NCBI GenBank assembly: GCA_947501885.1
Contig: CANMXN010000001.1
Location: forward strand, 682,001 to 746,000
DNA: 64,000 bases
From: an uncultured Sphingorhabdus sp.
GTDB lineage: Bacteria > Pseudomonadota > Alphaproteobacteria > Sphingomonadales > Sphingomonadaceae
Reading direction: 5' to 3'
The translations under genes and the position numbers were made by a program. Position 1 is the stretch's first letter, and every line of letters starts with the position of its first letter. The notes beneath the pieces are model-generated. The model saw nothing but the letters and a program-made list of their open reading frames with translations, did no database searches and had not been told where the DNA came from. Positions 42,617 through 53,574 of the stretch are shown piece after piece.

Positions 42617-43831
42617 ATGACAAATAACAAAATAATCGATGTAAAACAATGGAATAATATAGAGGGACTGACACGCCTAATCGATGCAATTTATACTGAT
42701 GATATGCCTGCTCGTATTGTCGGTGGTGCAGTGCGTGATACTTTGCGCGGTCTATCCTTTAGCGATATTGATATTGCAACGCCTTTATTACCTGAAACCG
42801 TAATGAAAAAGTTAGACGCCATCGGAATAAAGACAATTCCAACAGGATTACAACATGGTACTATTACCGCTATTTCTGATGGTAATAATTTTGAAGTCAC
42901 AACATTACGCAAAGATATTGAGAGCGATGGCCGCCATGCGAAAGTTGAGTTTAGCGATGATTGGCGTGAAGATGCTATGCGGCGTGACTTTACTATTAAT
43001 GCGCTTTACACCGATCCAAAGACTGGAAAAATATTTGATTATTTTAATGGTTTAGAGGATCTTGATAAAAAATGTATCCGCTTTATTGGCAATGCACATG
43101 ATCGTATTAAAGAAGATCATCTAAGAATATTGCGCTACTTTCGGTTTTTAGCACGCTTTGATAATGTCTATATCGATCCAGATTCTATCGCTGCTTGCAA
43201 ATCACTCTCAAGCCGTCAAATGACGCTAGCAAGAGAACGTATTCATGACGAGTTGATGAAGATATTAGCAGTTAAAAATCCATATAACGCAATAGAGTTA
43301 GCGTATCAAAATACTATATTCACATCATTTTTACCCGAAATCAATCAAGCCAGCGTAGAGGCTTTAAAAGAACTTGTTACCCGCGAAGAACGTTATGGTA
43401 TTGCTCCATTGGCTTTACGAAGATTTGCCGCTTTACTCAAACACACTCATCAATCTGCCGATAAGATTGCATCACGATTAAAATTTTCTAATGTCATGCG
43501 CAAATCGTTACTCAACCGATTATCTGAACAAAAAATAGAAGCACAAGATTGTAAACGCATTGCTTTTCAATATGGCAAGCAGGTCGCAATTGATCAGATA
43601 TTACTCCATAGCAAAGATAATGATATAAGCCCTTATATTATCAGCATACAAAATTGGGATATACCACAATTCACTATTACAGGCGGTCATTTAATCGAGA
43701 AAGGACTGTCTGCTGGCCCCATAATTTCGACCGTCTTACAACAGATAAAGAATGACTGGATTGAAGCTGGTTTTCCAAATCAAACGAACTTGGAAAACAT
43801 AGTCGATAAAAGAATTGAACAATATCAGTGA
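42617..43831 (+). CDS. CCA tRNA nucleotidyltransferase / poly(A) polymerase family
   Basis: RIVGGAVRDTLRGLSFSDIDIATPLLPE, RDFTINALYTD, RIKEDHLRILRYFRF. Confidence 0.94.
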   Translation: MTNNKIIDVKQWNNIEGLTRLIDAIYTDDMPARIVGGAVRDTLRGLSFSDIDIATPLLPETVMKKLDAIGIKTIPTGLQHGTITAISDGNNFEVTTLRKDIESDGRHAKVEFSDDWREDAMRRDFTINALYTDPKTGKIFDYFNGLEDLDKKCIRFIGNAHDRIKEDHLRILRYFRFLARFDNVYIDPDSIAACKSLSSRQMTLARERIHDELMKILAVKNPYNAIELAYQNTIFTSFLPEINQASVEALKELVTREERYGIAPLALRRFAALLKHTHQSADKIASRLKFSNVMRKSLLNRLSEQKIEAQDCKRIAFQYGKQVAIDQILLHSKDNDISPYIISIQNWDIPQFTITGGHLIEKGLSAGPIISTVLQQIKNDWIEAGFPNQTNLENIVDKRIEQYQ

Positions 43832-45574
43832 TTAAAATTTGTTGCGGATTTCATCAGAAGATAAAAACGTATAAGCAGCATTACCATCGAGCGGTTTAGC
43901 ATAATAATAACCTTGCCCAAATGAACAACCTAAACCCTTTAAAACCGCTGATAGTTCTTGCGTTTCAATACCTTCCGCCGTCGTTTTCATACCAAGGCTT
44001 CTCGCTAGCGACAAAACCGCACTCACAATAGAACGCTTATCCTTATCTTCGATCATATCCGTCACAAAACTACGATCAATTTTCAAAACATCAATCGGTA
44101 ATTGCTGCAAATAGGCCAAGTTAGAATAGCCCGTTCCAAAATCATCCATCGCTATACAAGTGTTAAGAGCCTTGAGAGCATCCATAGTTTTGCGAGCACA
44201 GAGAGGATCTTCAACAAAGGCGCTTTCGGTAAGCTCTATAGTCATACGATTACCATCAATATTAGCGCTTCTTATGGCATCATCAACCGCATAAGCCACA
44301 TCATCACGAAACAGTTGTACTGCTGACATATTAACTGACATTTTAATCGGCAGTTCGCTGCCAAAAGACTGATCCCAGTCTTTTAATTGCCGAGCGGCCT
44401 CTGATAGTGCCCACCGGCCAAGCGGAATAATCAAACCACTTTCCTCTGCAACGGGTATAAATTCTACTGGTGATATAAAGCCTCTATCAGGATCATTCCA
44501 TCTTGCGAGAGCTTCAAAACCATTTAATTTGCCCGTTTCTAAATCAACCAATGGTTGATAATGCAAACGCAATTCATCCCTCTCGATTGCACGACGCAGA
44601 TCTGTTTCTATTGAAAAGCGGTTTTTCACACTTGTCATAGCATCAGCCGTGTAAAGCTCATATGTTTTGCTATGTTTTGCTTTTTTCAGGGCGATCTGCG
44701 CATGCCGCAATATATCCATTGGATCATCATGTTTTGCATAACCAACGGCGCTGGCAACGGCACATTCCACTTGAATTTCCAAATCAGACAATTGACAAGG
44801 CTCGTTAAATGCATTCTGCAATCTTTCAGCTACAGAACATACTGTTTCATCATCGCCATCATATTGCATGAAAAGTGCAAATTCATTGCCGCTTAAACGT
44901 GCTAAAAACTCATTAGACCTTGCACGGCCATTTAAACGACTTGCTACTGTTAATATTAATTCATCACCTGCCATTGTACCAACAGATTGATTAACCAAAC
45001 TAAAACGTGCCATATCCAATATAATAATCGCAAATTTTTCATGCGGTGCTTTTGATTGACTTAGGTTTTCATTAATATTGGTTTCAATCTTTTCTTCAAA
45101 ACCAACACGGTTCCAAAAGCCAGTAAGACTATCTGTCATCATCTCACGGCGCAGATTTTCTCGGTTGCTTTCTTCGATTGTTTTATCAAAGAAGGATACT
45201 AAATATATATTTTCAGCTTCATTGTAGCGTGCAATATTTATATCAAGCTGCCGATGTGAAATAAATTCTTTTGATTGCCAACATTCAAAGTGCTGCGTTT
45301 TCCCATTCTCAATCATACCAGCAATCATATAATAAATATCAGGTAATTGCTTTTCATTCAGCCCAGCAAAGCTATTTAAAATAGAATCAAAATTACTATT
45401 ATGATAGACTAAACCAATGTCGTTATCGCTAAATTGATATAATGCTGTTGCGATAGGTAGGCTGTTAATCCAACCATAAGTCGCAAGCACATTCCCATCA
45501 TAGGATGGAGGCACAAATATGCCTCTCATTTCATCCTGATTTATGTTGGGTGAAAGCACCATATATTCTTTCAT
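43832..45574 (-). CDS. Dual GGDEF-EAL protein (degenerate GGDEF)
   Basis: LSGNEF in place of GGDEF; GFEALARW, ELTESAFVED, DDFGTGYSNLAYLQQLPIDVLKIDRSFV intact EAL motifs. Confidence 0.93.
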   Translation of the reverse strand: MKEYMVLSPNINQDEMRGIFVPPSYDGNVLATYGWINSLPIATALYQFSDNDIGLVYHNSNFDSILNSFAGLNEKQLPDIYYMIAGMIENGKTQHFECWQSKEFISHRQLDINIARYNEAENIYLVSFFDKTIEESNRENLRREMMTDSLTGFWNRVGFEEKIETNINENLSQSKAPHEKFAIIILDMARFSLVNQSVGTMAGDELILTVASRLNGRARSNEFLARLSGNEFALFMQYDGDDETVCSVAERLQNAFNEPCQLSDLEIQVECAVASAVGYAKHDDPMDILRHAQIALKKAKHSKTYELYTADAMTSVKNRFSIETDLRRAIERDELRLHYQPLVDLETGKLNGFEALARWNDPDRGFISPVEFIPVAEESGLIIPLGRWALSEAARQLKDWDQSFGSELPIKMSVNMSAVQLFRDDVAYAVDDAIRSANIDGNRMTIELTESAFVEDPLCARKTMDALKALNTCIAMDDFGTGYSNLAYLQQLPIDVLKIDRSFVTDMIEDKDKRSIVSAVLSLARSLGMKTTAEGIETQELSAVLKGLGCSFGQGYYYAKPLDGNAAYTFLSSDEIRNKF

Positions 45575-45712
45575 GTTACATTATGAAAAATATGTTTGCC
45601 ACTATATGTTCAATAAATGATTAAAATTTGATTGTATAATAATCCAAGAGGAGAAATCACATAATATTTGATCAATATTTGTTTCTTAACACCTGAAAGA
45701 TAGCAAATATTC

Positions 45713-47980
45713 TTAGTCAAATTTCCCACTTTTGGGGAAACCTGTTGGCGGCAAACGACCTGCGGCCCCTCTTGCCACACGCCATAATGACATATCACTC
45801 TCGGTACGCGTTCGGCCGCTATCCCCGCCCATAGCCCAGCTCAAACCTTCACTCATTTTAAAGCAAATAGCATCAGACATGCCGCCATCTTTATAGCGTT
45901 GCAGCATTACGCCTTGCCCCTTGGCAAGTTCTGGCATCTCACTTAAGGGAAATACAACCAATTTACGGTTCTCACCTATAACAGCGATATAATCATCACC
46001 ATCATCACTTGTTTGTGCTGGCGCTTCTCGCACAACTAATAATGTTGAGCCAGACTTCAAATTAACAACTTGCCGCCCTTTGCGTGTCTCGGCAATTATA
46101 TCGCTTACTTTTGCTACAAAACCACGTGCATTAGAAGATGCCAGTAATAAACGACCTTGAAGTGGAGCATTCATTAAGGCGATAATCTCATTACCAGCAT
46201 CAATATCTATCATTGTAGCAATTGGTTCACCAAAACCGCGTGCTCCAGGTAATTTATCTGCACCTATCGTATAAAAACGGCCCGATGCTGTCGCCACAAG
46301 CAATTTATCAGTGGTTTGCGCATGAAAAGCAAAAGCGGGGCCATCCCCTTCCTTAAATTTAAAATCACCATCCAATGCAGCATGGCCCTTCATCGCTTTA
46401 ATCCAACCGCGTTTTGACATGATCACCGTAATTGGTTCTTTCTCAATCATAGCCTCAAGAGGGATTTCACGTGCAGGAGCTGCCTCTTGCAGCAGAGTAC
46501 GGCGCGCACCCAATATAGTATCTGGGCCATAATCTTTGCGCATTACAGCAATATCACGTTTCAGACGCGTACGCTGGCGTGCAGGGCTTTCAATGAGTTT
46601 CATCAACTCCTCTCGCTCTTTTAACAGCGACTCTTGTTCGGTTTTAAGCTCCATTTCTTCTAACTTACGCAATGATCGTAAGCGCATATTTAAAATGGCC
46701 TCAGTCTGGCGATCAGTAAGATTAAACTCTGCCATCATAATCGGTTTGGGCTCATCCTCATTACGGATGATCTCAATGACGCGATCTAAGTTTAAAAAAG
46801 CAATGATGTAACCACCCAATAATTCTAAGCGATCATCAATTTTGGATAATCGATATTGCGAACGGCGCAATAAAACCTCTATTTGATGCGCTAACCAATG
46901 CCGCAATAATTCACCTATGCCCATGACATGCGGCGATCTTTGTGCATCAAGCACATTCATATTGAGTGAGAAACGATTTTCTAAGTCGCTCATCCTAAAT
47001 AGAGAGTCCATAAGTAAATCTGGATCTACTGCGCGGTTTTTAGGTTCTAGTACCAAACGGATTTTATCATCCGATTCATCCCGAATATCGGCCAAAATTG
47101 GTAATTTTTTATCGGCAATTAAATTGGCAATTGATTCGATCAATTTACCCTTAGTCACCTGATAAGGAATCTCTGTGACAACGGCTACCCAAGCGCCCCG
47201 CCCTTCATCTTCTTTATGCCATTTGGCCCGCACCCGCATAGCCCCGCGTCCGCTTTCATAGGCAGCATCAATAACATCTTTGCTATCCACCAAAACACCG
47301 CCAGTAGCCAAATCTGGACCTTTTATAATCTCCATCAATTCGGAATGCTGTGCCGATGGTTTATCAATAAGCAAGGTTGCAGCATCTAATATTTCTGCAA
47401 CATTGTGCGAAGGTATGGATGTCGCCATGCCCACAGCAATACCCGATGCACCATTGGCTAGCAGGTTTGGGAACAGACCTGGCATAACCTCAGGTTCTTC
47501 ATCTTCACCATTATAGGTTGGTTTTAAATCGGTAGCATTTTGATCAAGCCCTGCCATTAATTCAATGGCAGTTTTGGTCAGGCGGGCCTCAGTGTAACGA
47601 TAGGCTGCTGCATTATCACCATCAATATTACCAAAATTCCCTTGCCCATCGACAAGCGGATAGCGCAATGCAAAACTCTGTGCCAAACGCACCATCGCAT
47701 CATAAACGGATTGATCCCCATGTGGGTGATATTTACCAATAACATCACCAACAACACGCGCACATTTTTTATAACCTGACGCTGGGTCTAATTTTAGCAA
47801 GCGCATCGCCCACAATAGCCGCCTATGTACGGGTTTGAGGCCATCGCGCAAATCAGGCAAGGACCGCGCAGTAATCGTCGACATTGCATATATGAGGTAG
47901 CGTTCTGAAAGTGCTGCATCAAAAGGTGCATCTACGATTTGGTCAAAAGGATCTTCTTCACGTTCGGTAATATCATTCAT
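45713..47980 (-). CDS. parC: DNA topoisomerase IV subunit A
   Basis: YAMSTITARSLPDLRDGLKPVHRRLLWAM, GKYHPHGDQSVYDAMVRLAQ, RYTEARLTK. Confidence 0.97.
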   Translation of the reverse strand: MNDITEREEDPFDQIVDAPFDAALSERYLIYAMSTITARSLPDLRDGLKPVHRRLLWAMRLLKLDPASGYKKCARVVGDVIGKYHPHGDQSVYDAMVRLAQSFALRYPLVDGQGNFGNIDGDNAAAYRYTEARLTKTAIELMAGLDQNATDLKPTYNGEDEEPEVMPGLFPNLLANGASGIAVGMATSIPSHNVAEILDAATLLIDKPSAQHSELMEIIKGPDLATGGVLVDSKDVIDAAYESGRGAMRVRAKWHKEDEGRGAWVAVVTEIPYQVTKGKLIESIANLIADKKLPILADIRDESDDKIRLVLEPKNRAVDPDLLMDSLFRMSDLENRFSLNMNVLDAQRSPHVMGIGELLRHWLAHQIEVLLRRSQYRLSKIDDRLELLGGYIIAFLNLDRVIEIIRNEDEPKPIMMAEFNLTDRQTEAILNMRLRSLRKLEEMELKTEQESLLKEREELMKLIESPARQRTRLKRDIAVMRKDYGPDTILGARRTLLQEAAPAREIPLEAMIEKEPITVIMSKRGWIKAMKGHAALDGDFKFKEGDGPAFAFHAQTTDKLLVATASGRFYTIGADKLPGARGFGEPIATMIDIDAGNEIIALMNAPLQGRLLLASSNARGFVAKVSDIIAETRKGRQVVNLKSGSTLLVVREAPAQTSDDGDDYIAVIGENRKLVVFPLSEMPELAKGQGVMLQRYKDGGMSDAICFKMSEGLSWAMGGDSGRTRTESDMSLWRVARGAAGRLPPTGFPKSGKFD

Positions 47981-48244
47981 AATGTTTGAATAGCAGCGCC
48001 TTGCGAAACTGTGTAGAAAAAAGAGAGTTGCTTACGCCAAGGCGCCACTTATCCGCATCTTATCCACTGTTTTTCATCAAATATAAAGTTTACATCCTTG
48101 ATATATTGAACTGCTACATAAGATGAATTGCGCAATGTGCTATAATTGCCTAAACGGTTCCAAATAAGCGCACTGAGTCTTAACTATTTTGATAACAGGT
48201 TACGCTTAAAATAAATAATAATATTTGTCATAGATTGGAATATC

Positions 48245-49021
48245 ATGAATCGCCGTAAAATATATGAAGGCAAAGCCAAAATATTATACGAAGGTCCAGA
48301 ACCTGGCACCATCATCCAATATTTTAAGGATGATGCGACGGCGTTCAACGCTGAGAAAAAAGGCACTATCAATGGCAAAGGTGTGATTAACAATCGTATC
48401 TCTGAACATGTATTCACTCGCCTATCGCATATTGGTATTCCAACACATTTTGTGCGCCGCCTCAATATGCGTGAGCAGCTTGTTAAACAGGTTGAGATCG
48501 TTCCTATCGAAGTCATAGTGCGCAATGTCGCAGCAGGCTCACTAACCAAGAGGTTGGGCGTAGAAGAAGGCACCACCTTACCCCACACTTTACTCGAATA
48601 TTGCTATAAAGACGATTCATTGGGCGATCCATTAATCGCAGAAGAACATATCGCCTGCTTCAACTATGCATCACAAGATGAGATGCAGGATATCTCGGCC
48701 ATGGCTCTGCGGATCAATGACTTTATGTGCGGTATGTTCTCCGCCATTGGTATCCGTCTTATAGATTTTAAATTAGAATTTGGTCGTTTATTCGATGGTG
48801 ATTTCTCTCGTATCATTTTGGCCGATGAGATTAGCCCTGATGGTTGCCGTCTATGGGATATGGAAACCAATGAGAAACTCGACAAAGATCGTTTCCGCAG
48901 AGATTTGGGGGGCGAAGAAGAAGCTTATCAAGAAGTCGCCCGCCGTTTGGGGTTATTGCCAGAAGAAAATGAAGCCGATGTGCTAGATATGGAACATCAT
49001 CGCGCCAAAAAGGGTAAGTAA
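48245..49021 (+). CDS. purC: Phosphoribosylaminoimidazolesuccinocarboxamide synthase
   Basis: [63 protein letters not shown]. Confidence 0.98.
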   Translation: MNRRKIYEGKAKILYEGPEPGTIIQYFKDDATAFNAEKKGTINGKGVINNRISEHVFTRLSHIGIPTHFVRRLNMREQLVKQVEIVPIEVIVRNVAAGSLTKRLGVEEGTTLPHTLLEYCYKDDSLGDPLIAEEHIACFNYASQDEMQDISAMALRINDFMCGMFSAIGIRLIDFKLEFGRLFDGDFSRIILADEISPDGCRLWDMETNEKLDKDRFRRDLGGEEEAYQEVARRLGLLPEENEADVLDMEHHRAKKGK

Positions 49022-49129
49022 AGCAAAGAAATTCTAAAAAATATATGAACCGATAATGAATATCTATATTTAGGCGAAAATATAATTTTATGACTTGATG
49101 TTATAATAAAAACATAGTTCATAGTCTTT

Positions 49130-52114
49130 ATGAAAAAACTCTTGTTAAGCCGCTTACTTGGCACATTCATCCTCGCATCTACATCCCTTAATGCCTACGC
49201 ATCCGACGCCCCCTCTGGAGCGCAAAGAACAGCAGCATGGAATAGCGAAAAATCAGAATATACGCCTGACGAAACAATTATTTATGGCAAATTAGATAAT
49301 GGACTTACCTATGCCATCAAAGAAAATGATCGTCCGCAAAACGAAGTTCTAATTCGCATGGCAATTGACTTTGGTTCTGCTGCAGAGCGCGATGATGAAC
49401 AGGGTCTTGCGCATTTTATTGAACATATGGCATTCAATGGTACCACTAATGTCCCCGAAGGCGAAATGGTCAAAATATTGGAACGATTGGGCCTATCCTT
49501 TGGCGCAGATACCAATGCTTCAACGGGATATACGCAAACACAATATACATTAGACTTACCCAAAGGCGATAGTGAGACGATAGAGCAAGCGCTATTTTTA
49601 CTGCGTGAAACAGCCAGTGAAGTGGTATTTGATGCTGATGCGGTTGATAGAGAACGTGGTATTATTCTCGAAGAGAAAAGATCACGCGAAAATTTTTCCG
49701 CACAAAGTGGCCGTGCTATCACCAAATTATTACTACCCAATACATATTTCACGAACCGCTTACCCATTGGTACAGAAGAAATATTAAAAAATGCGCCCGC
49801 CGAGAGGATGAAAGACCTCTATAAACGCTATTACACCCCTGATCGAACAAAGCTTGTCATTGTTGGCCCTGTCGATCCAGTAGAAATTGAGAAAATGATC
49901 GTCAAGAAATTTGCATCATGGAAAGGGGAAAGTCGTTCTTTAGGCCGTTTTGACACTTGTGAAATTGATACGAACCGTAAAGCTGAAGCGAGTATTTTTT
50001 CCCATCCCAGCATTTCAGAAGGACTAGCAGTTCAACAATATATCGCCGACAAAAAAAGAACCCAAGCTATTGATCGCAGTATATTAACTTTGAAAATGAC
50101 ATTGGCCAGTTCCATTATTTCTAATCGCATTAACAAAGAATTACGCGCAAAAGATATTCCAATAACAAGCGCTGGTATCCGTTTCTCTTTTAACAACTGC
50201 AATAATTATGCTTCTGTGGGTTATGGTATCGCAGGTAAAGACGGCAGCCGTGATGCCATGATCCCATTCATTCAAAAACATATCAACAGCGCTTTGGAAT
50301 ATGGGTTTCAAAAGAATGAGGTTGATGAGATCATAAAAGCGATCGATAACCAAGTGAGCAATGCCATTAAATCTGAAGCCACGCGGCAAAGCGCAGGATA
50401 TGCTAGAGCGTTAATCGGAGAGACCGAAGATATAATCAATAATAGTCAGCAAAATCAATTAATCTGGCTACAAATTAAACCATTTCTACAACCAGATGCA
50501 GTTCATCAAGAATTTAAATTTTGGTTCAGTCAATTGCAAGAGCCGCTTATATATCTCACCACCAAAGATATTAATACCAATATTGTTAATAAGGAAATTA
50601 GCAATAATGATAGTAAAGCTAATTTGGCAAATTTTAGCGAAAGCGATAAAGACTCTCAAAACCAGGTTCAGCAAAATCAAAGCCTTGTAAAAAAAATCCA
50701 AGACCAGCTTGTCCAAGATTTTCGTAAAAGCTTAACCGTCCCCGCTGAACCGTTAGAAGAGAAAAAAGACGTAGTCTTTGCTTATACAGACTTTGGTGAA
50801 ACAGGAAAAATTGCCCAAGATAGCCGTATCGAAGAATTTAATATCCGCACTTTAACCTTTGAAAACGGTGTGAAGCTTAATATTAAATCAACCGACTTTG
50901 AAGATAATCGTGTCCGATATTCAGTGCGCATCGATGGTGGAGAATTTCATTTTGGTAAAGACAATAATATTTTGGCTGGTTTTATGGGCCGTACATTCGG
51001 TACAGCAGCACTTGGCAAGCATGATATAGATGATTTACGTTCGGTGATATTGGGAACAACAGCATCACCGAGATTTGGCGTATCAACATCTTATTTCGGC
51101 ACCTATGGTTCTGTCGCACCCGATGATTTGCTGCTAGAAATGCAATTATTAGCGGCCTACACGCAAGACCCTGGATATAGAGAAGAAGCGATACGATTAT
51201 TCAAGCGCCCTTTGGAAGAGTTTTATAAAGGTTTAGATTCAACGCCTGGTCGTGCGCTTTCTGTTGCGAGTGGTAGAATATTGACAGACAATGATCCAAG
51301 ATTCTCTTTACCGCCGCAAAAAGCTTATGAAAATTTAAATTTTGATCAATTGCGTGCAGCATTAGGCGATACACTGAAAACCAACGCACTTGAAATTGGC
51401 ATTGTCGGTGACATTAAAGAAGAAGATGCTATTCAAGCAATTGCTGATACTTTTGGGGCTCTACCCAAACGAAAAAGTAAAATAAATAATTATGAAAAGG
51501 AACGCATAACCAATTGGTCAAACAAGCGCGGCACCCATATCATCACGCATAAAGGTGAAGCTGATCAATTATCATGGCAACGCATATGGACCACAACCGA
51601 TGATAGCGATTATAAATTATCGCAAACAATGGGACTATTAGCACGCATTATTGACCTCAATCTAACCGAGGAATTACGTGAAAAGTTAGGCGCTACCTAT
51701 GGATCTAGCGTTAGTTCTTCTATGAGCGCTACTTATACTGATCGCGGTAGTTTTAGTATATCTACATCAGGTGACATTGATAAATTACCCTTAATTGAAG
51801 AAACCATCGACAAAGTGGTCGCCGATACATTAGCGCAAATACCCAGTGCTGATATTTTTGAACGTGCCAGAAAACCAAGATTAGAAAGTTATAGTGATTG
51901 GCGATTACGCAATGGAACTTGGATGGGCATTGTCGATACGGCGCAAACTCAACCAAAATGGATTGAAAGGTTCCGCATAAATGAGGAAACATACAAATCG
52001 ATCACCCGTGAAGATGTTTGGGAGGCTGCCAAAAGATTTCTATCCAAAGATGATTATTTCACATTTAGATCTATTCCAGAAGCAAGTGCCAAAGACATAA
52101 GCTCAGCCATTTAA
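49130..52114 (+). CDS. M16 family (insulinase-like) metallopeptidase, exported
   Basis: Signal peptide; QGLAHFIEHMAFNGTTNVPEG (HxxEH); second M16-like half. Confidence 0.95.
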   Translation: MKKLLLSRLLGTFILASTSLNAYASDAPSGAQRTAAWNSEKSEYTPDETIIYGKLDNGLTYAIKENDRPQNEVLIRMAIDFGSAAERDDEQGLAHFIEHMAFNGTTNVPEGEMVKILERLGLSFGADTNASTGYTQTQYTLDLPKGDSETIEQALFLLRETASEVVFDADAVDRERGIILEEKRSRENFSAQSGRAITKLLLPNTYFTNRLPIGTEEILKNAPAERMKDLYKRYYTPDRTKLVIVGPVDPVEIEKMIVKKFASWKGESRSLGRFDTCEIDTNRKAEASIFSHPSISEGLAVQQYIADKKRTQAIDRSILTLKMTLASSIISNRINKELRAKDIPITSAGIRFSFNNCNNYASVGYGIAGKDGSRDAMIPFIQKHINSALEYGFQKNEVDEIIKAIDNQVSNAIKSEATRQSAGYARALIGETEDIINNSQQNQLIWLQIKPFLQPDAVHQEFKFWFSQLQEPLIYLTTKDINTNIVNKEISNNDSKANLANFSESDKDSQNQVQQNQSLVKKIQDQLVQDFRKSLTVPAEPLEEKKDVVFAYTDFGETGKIAQDSRIEEFNIRTLTFENGVKLNIKSTDFEDNRVRYSVRIDGGEFHFGKDNNILAGFMGRTFGTAALGKHDIDDLRSVILGTTASPRFGVSTSYFGTYGSVAPDDLLLEMQLLAAYTQDPGYREEAIRLFKRPLEEFYKGLDSTPGRALSVASGRILTDNDPRFSLPPQKAYENLNFDQLRAALGDTLKTNALEIGIVGDIKEEDAIQAIADTFGALPKRKSKINNYEKERITNWSNKRGTHIITHKGEADQLSWQRIWTTTDDSDYKLSQTMGLLARIIDLNLTEELREKLGATYGSSVSSSMSATYTDRGSFSISTSGDIDKLPLIEETIDKVVADTLAQIPSADIFERARKPRLESYSDWRLRNGTWMGIVDTAQTQPKWIERFRINEETYKSITREDVWEAAKRFLSKDDYFTFRSIPEASAKDISSAI

Positions 52115-52219
52115 TATGATAAATATCTTGAATGATTAGCACCTCTCCTATATTCGCATTTTTATTATATTTACCCTCGTCCAAACATTTTGGATCAGAA
52201 AATAGGATGGTCTCAATCT

Positions 52220-52450
52220 ATGAAAGTTAGAGTGTTTGTTACATTGAAAAATGGTGTTTTAGACCCGCAAGGCAAAGCCATTCATCACGCATTAGAAGGT
52301 CTAGGGTTTAGCGGCGTTAATGATGTCCGAGCAGGCCGGTTAATTGAGCTTGATGTAAATGAGGGTGTAAGTGATGAGAATATTCAAGACATGTGCAAAA
52401 AATTACTCACCAACACCGTGATTGAAAATTTTGAAATAGAACGCAACTAA
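52220..52450 (+). CDS. purS: Phosphoribosylformylglycinamidine synthase subunit PurS
   Basis: MKVRVFVTLKNGVLDPQGKAIHHALEGLGF; ATG at 52220 preferred over ORF start. Confidence 0.95.
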   Translation: MKVRVFVTLKNGVLDPQGKAIHHALEGLGFSGVNDVRAGRLIELDVNEGVSDENIQDMCKKLLTNTVIENFEIERN

Positions 52451-52492
52451 TCAATTTTCTACAATAAGACTTGGCTATAGAAAGCATTAATC

Positions 52493-53158
52493 ATGAAAGC
52501 TGCCGTCATTCAATTCCCAGGATCCAATTGTGACCGCGATATGAAGGTCGCTATTGAACAAGAAATGGGTGCTCAGACAATATTGCATTGGCATGACGAT
52601 GCTGAATTGCCGATAGACCTTGATTTCATAGCTATACCGGGTGGTTTTTCTTATGGTGACTATCTTCGCTCTGGTGCAATCGCAGCACGTTCTGCTGTGA
52701 TGGCGGCTATTGTCAAAGCGGCTAAAAGAGGCGTCCCTATATTAGGCGTATGTAACGGCTTTCAGATATTGACCGAAAGCGGTCTTTTACCCGGTGCTTT
52801 AATGCGCAATAGGGATCAAAATTATATTTGTCGTAACGTTGATTTACATATTACCAATAATAAATCTATATTTACCCGTGGATATAAAGAAGACACTCAA
52901 ATCTCTATTCCTATTGCACATCATGACGGCAATTATTTTGCCGATGAAGTGACGCTCAAATCTCTCCAAGATAATGGTCGTATCGCCTTTACTTACATCG
53001 ATAATGTCAATGGTTCACAGGCCAATATAGCAGGTATTTTAAATGAGACTGGCAATGTATTGGGTATGATGCCACATCCCGAACGGGCAATTGATACCAA
53101 GCATGGCGGTACAGACGGTCAAAAACTATTCAGGTCATTAGTAAAAGAATTAGCATAA
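52493..53158 (+). CDS. purQ: Phosphoribosylformylglycinamidine synthase subunit PurQ
   Basis: [52 protein letters not shown]. Confidence 0.98.
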   Translation: MKAAVIQFPGSNCDRDMKVAIEQEMGAQTILHWHDDAELPIDLDFIAIPGGFSYGDYLRSGAIAARSAVMAAIVKAAKRGVPILGVCNGFQILTESGLLPGALMRNRDQNYICRNVDLHITNNKSIFTRGYKEDTQISIPIAHHDGNYFADEVTLKSLQDNGRIAFTYIDNVNGSQANIAGILNETGNVLGMMPHPERAIDTKHGGTDGQKLFRSLVKELA

Positions 53159-53187
53159 AGACATTATAAATATATCTTCATTGAGAC

Positions 53188-53565
53188 TTAGTCATCCTCT
53201 GAAACATTTATATCATTGCGCATAATTTCTTTTTTCTTACGTCGCACATAGGGCAAAGCCCCTATAAACAGCGCCAATATAGTGGGCCATAACATTGTGC
53301 TAAATATATCTTTCCAATGTTCATCCCACACATAAGATTGCATAACATCCGTTGCCCAGTCTGGATGATCCAAATATTCACCAGTCAATGCTGCGCATAA
53401 TGCGGCAAGCCATGCCAATAGCCTCGCACCACGCCAACGCCATAACAACCAAACCAACATAAATATGGCCAAACCAACATGCATGTGCATGGCATCGCGC
53501 GAAAGGTCGGTAATATCTAATATAAAGATCTTCAATTCTTGGAAGGTCATATCTTGAAAGGTCAT
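53188..53565 (-). CDS. Hypothetical small membrane protein
   Basis: Three hydrophobic segments; no family recognised. Confidence 0.55.
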   Translation of the reverse strand: MTFQDMTFQELKIFILDITDLSRDAMHMHVGLAIFMLVWLLWRWRGARLLAWLAALCAALTGEYLDHPDWATDVMQSYVWDEHWKDIFSTMLWPTILALFIGALPYVRRKKKEIMRNDINVSEDD

Positions 53566-53574
53566 GAAATATTT

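Noticed and set aside
48046-48070. Two near-consensus DnaA boxes (TTATCCGCA, TTATCCACT) between parC and purC
   Set aside because: Only two imperfect sites, no DUE or origin genes recognised; likely chance in AT-rich intergenic DNA.
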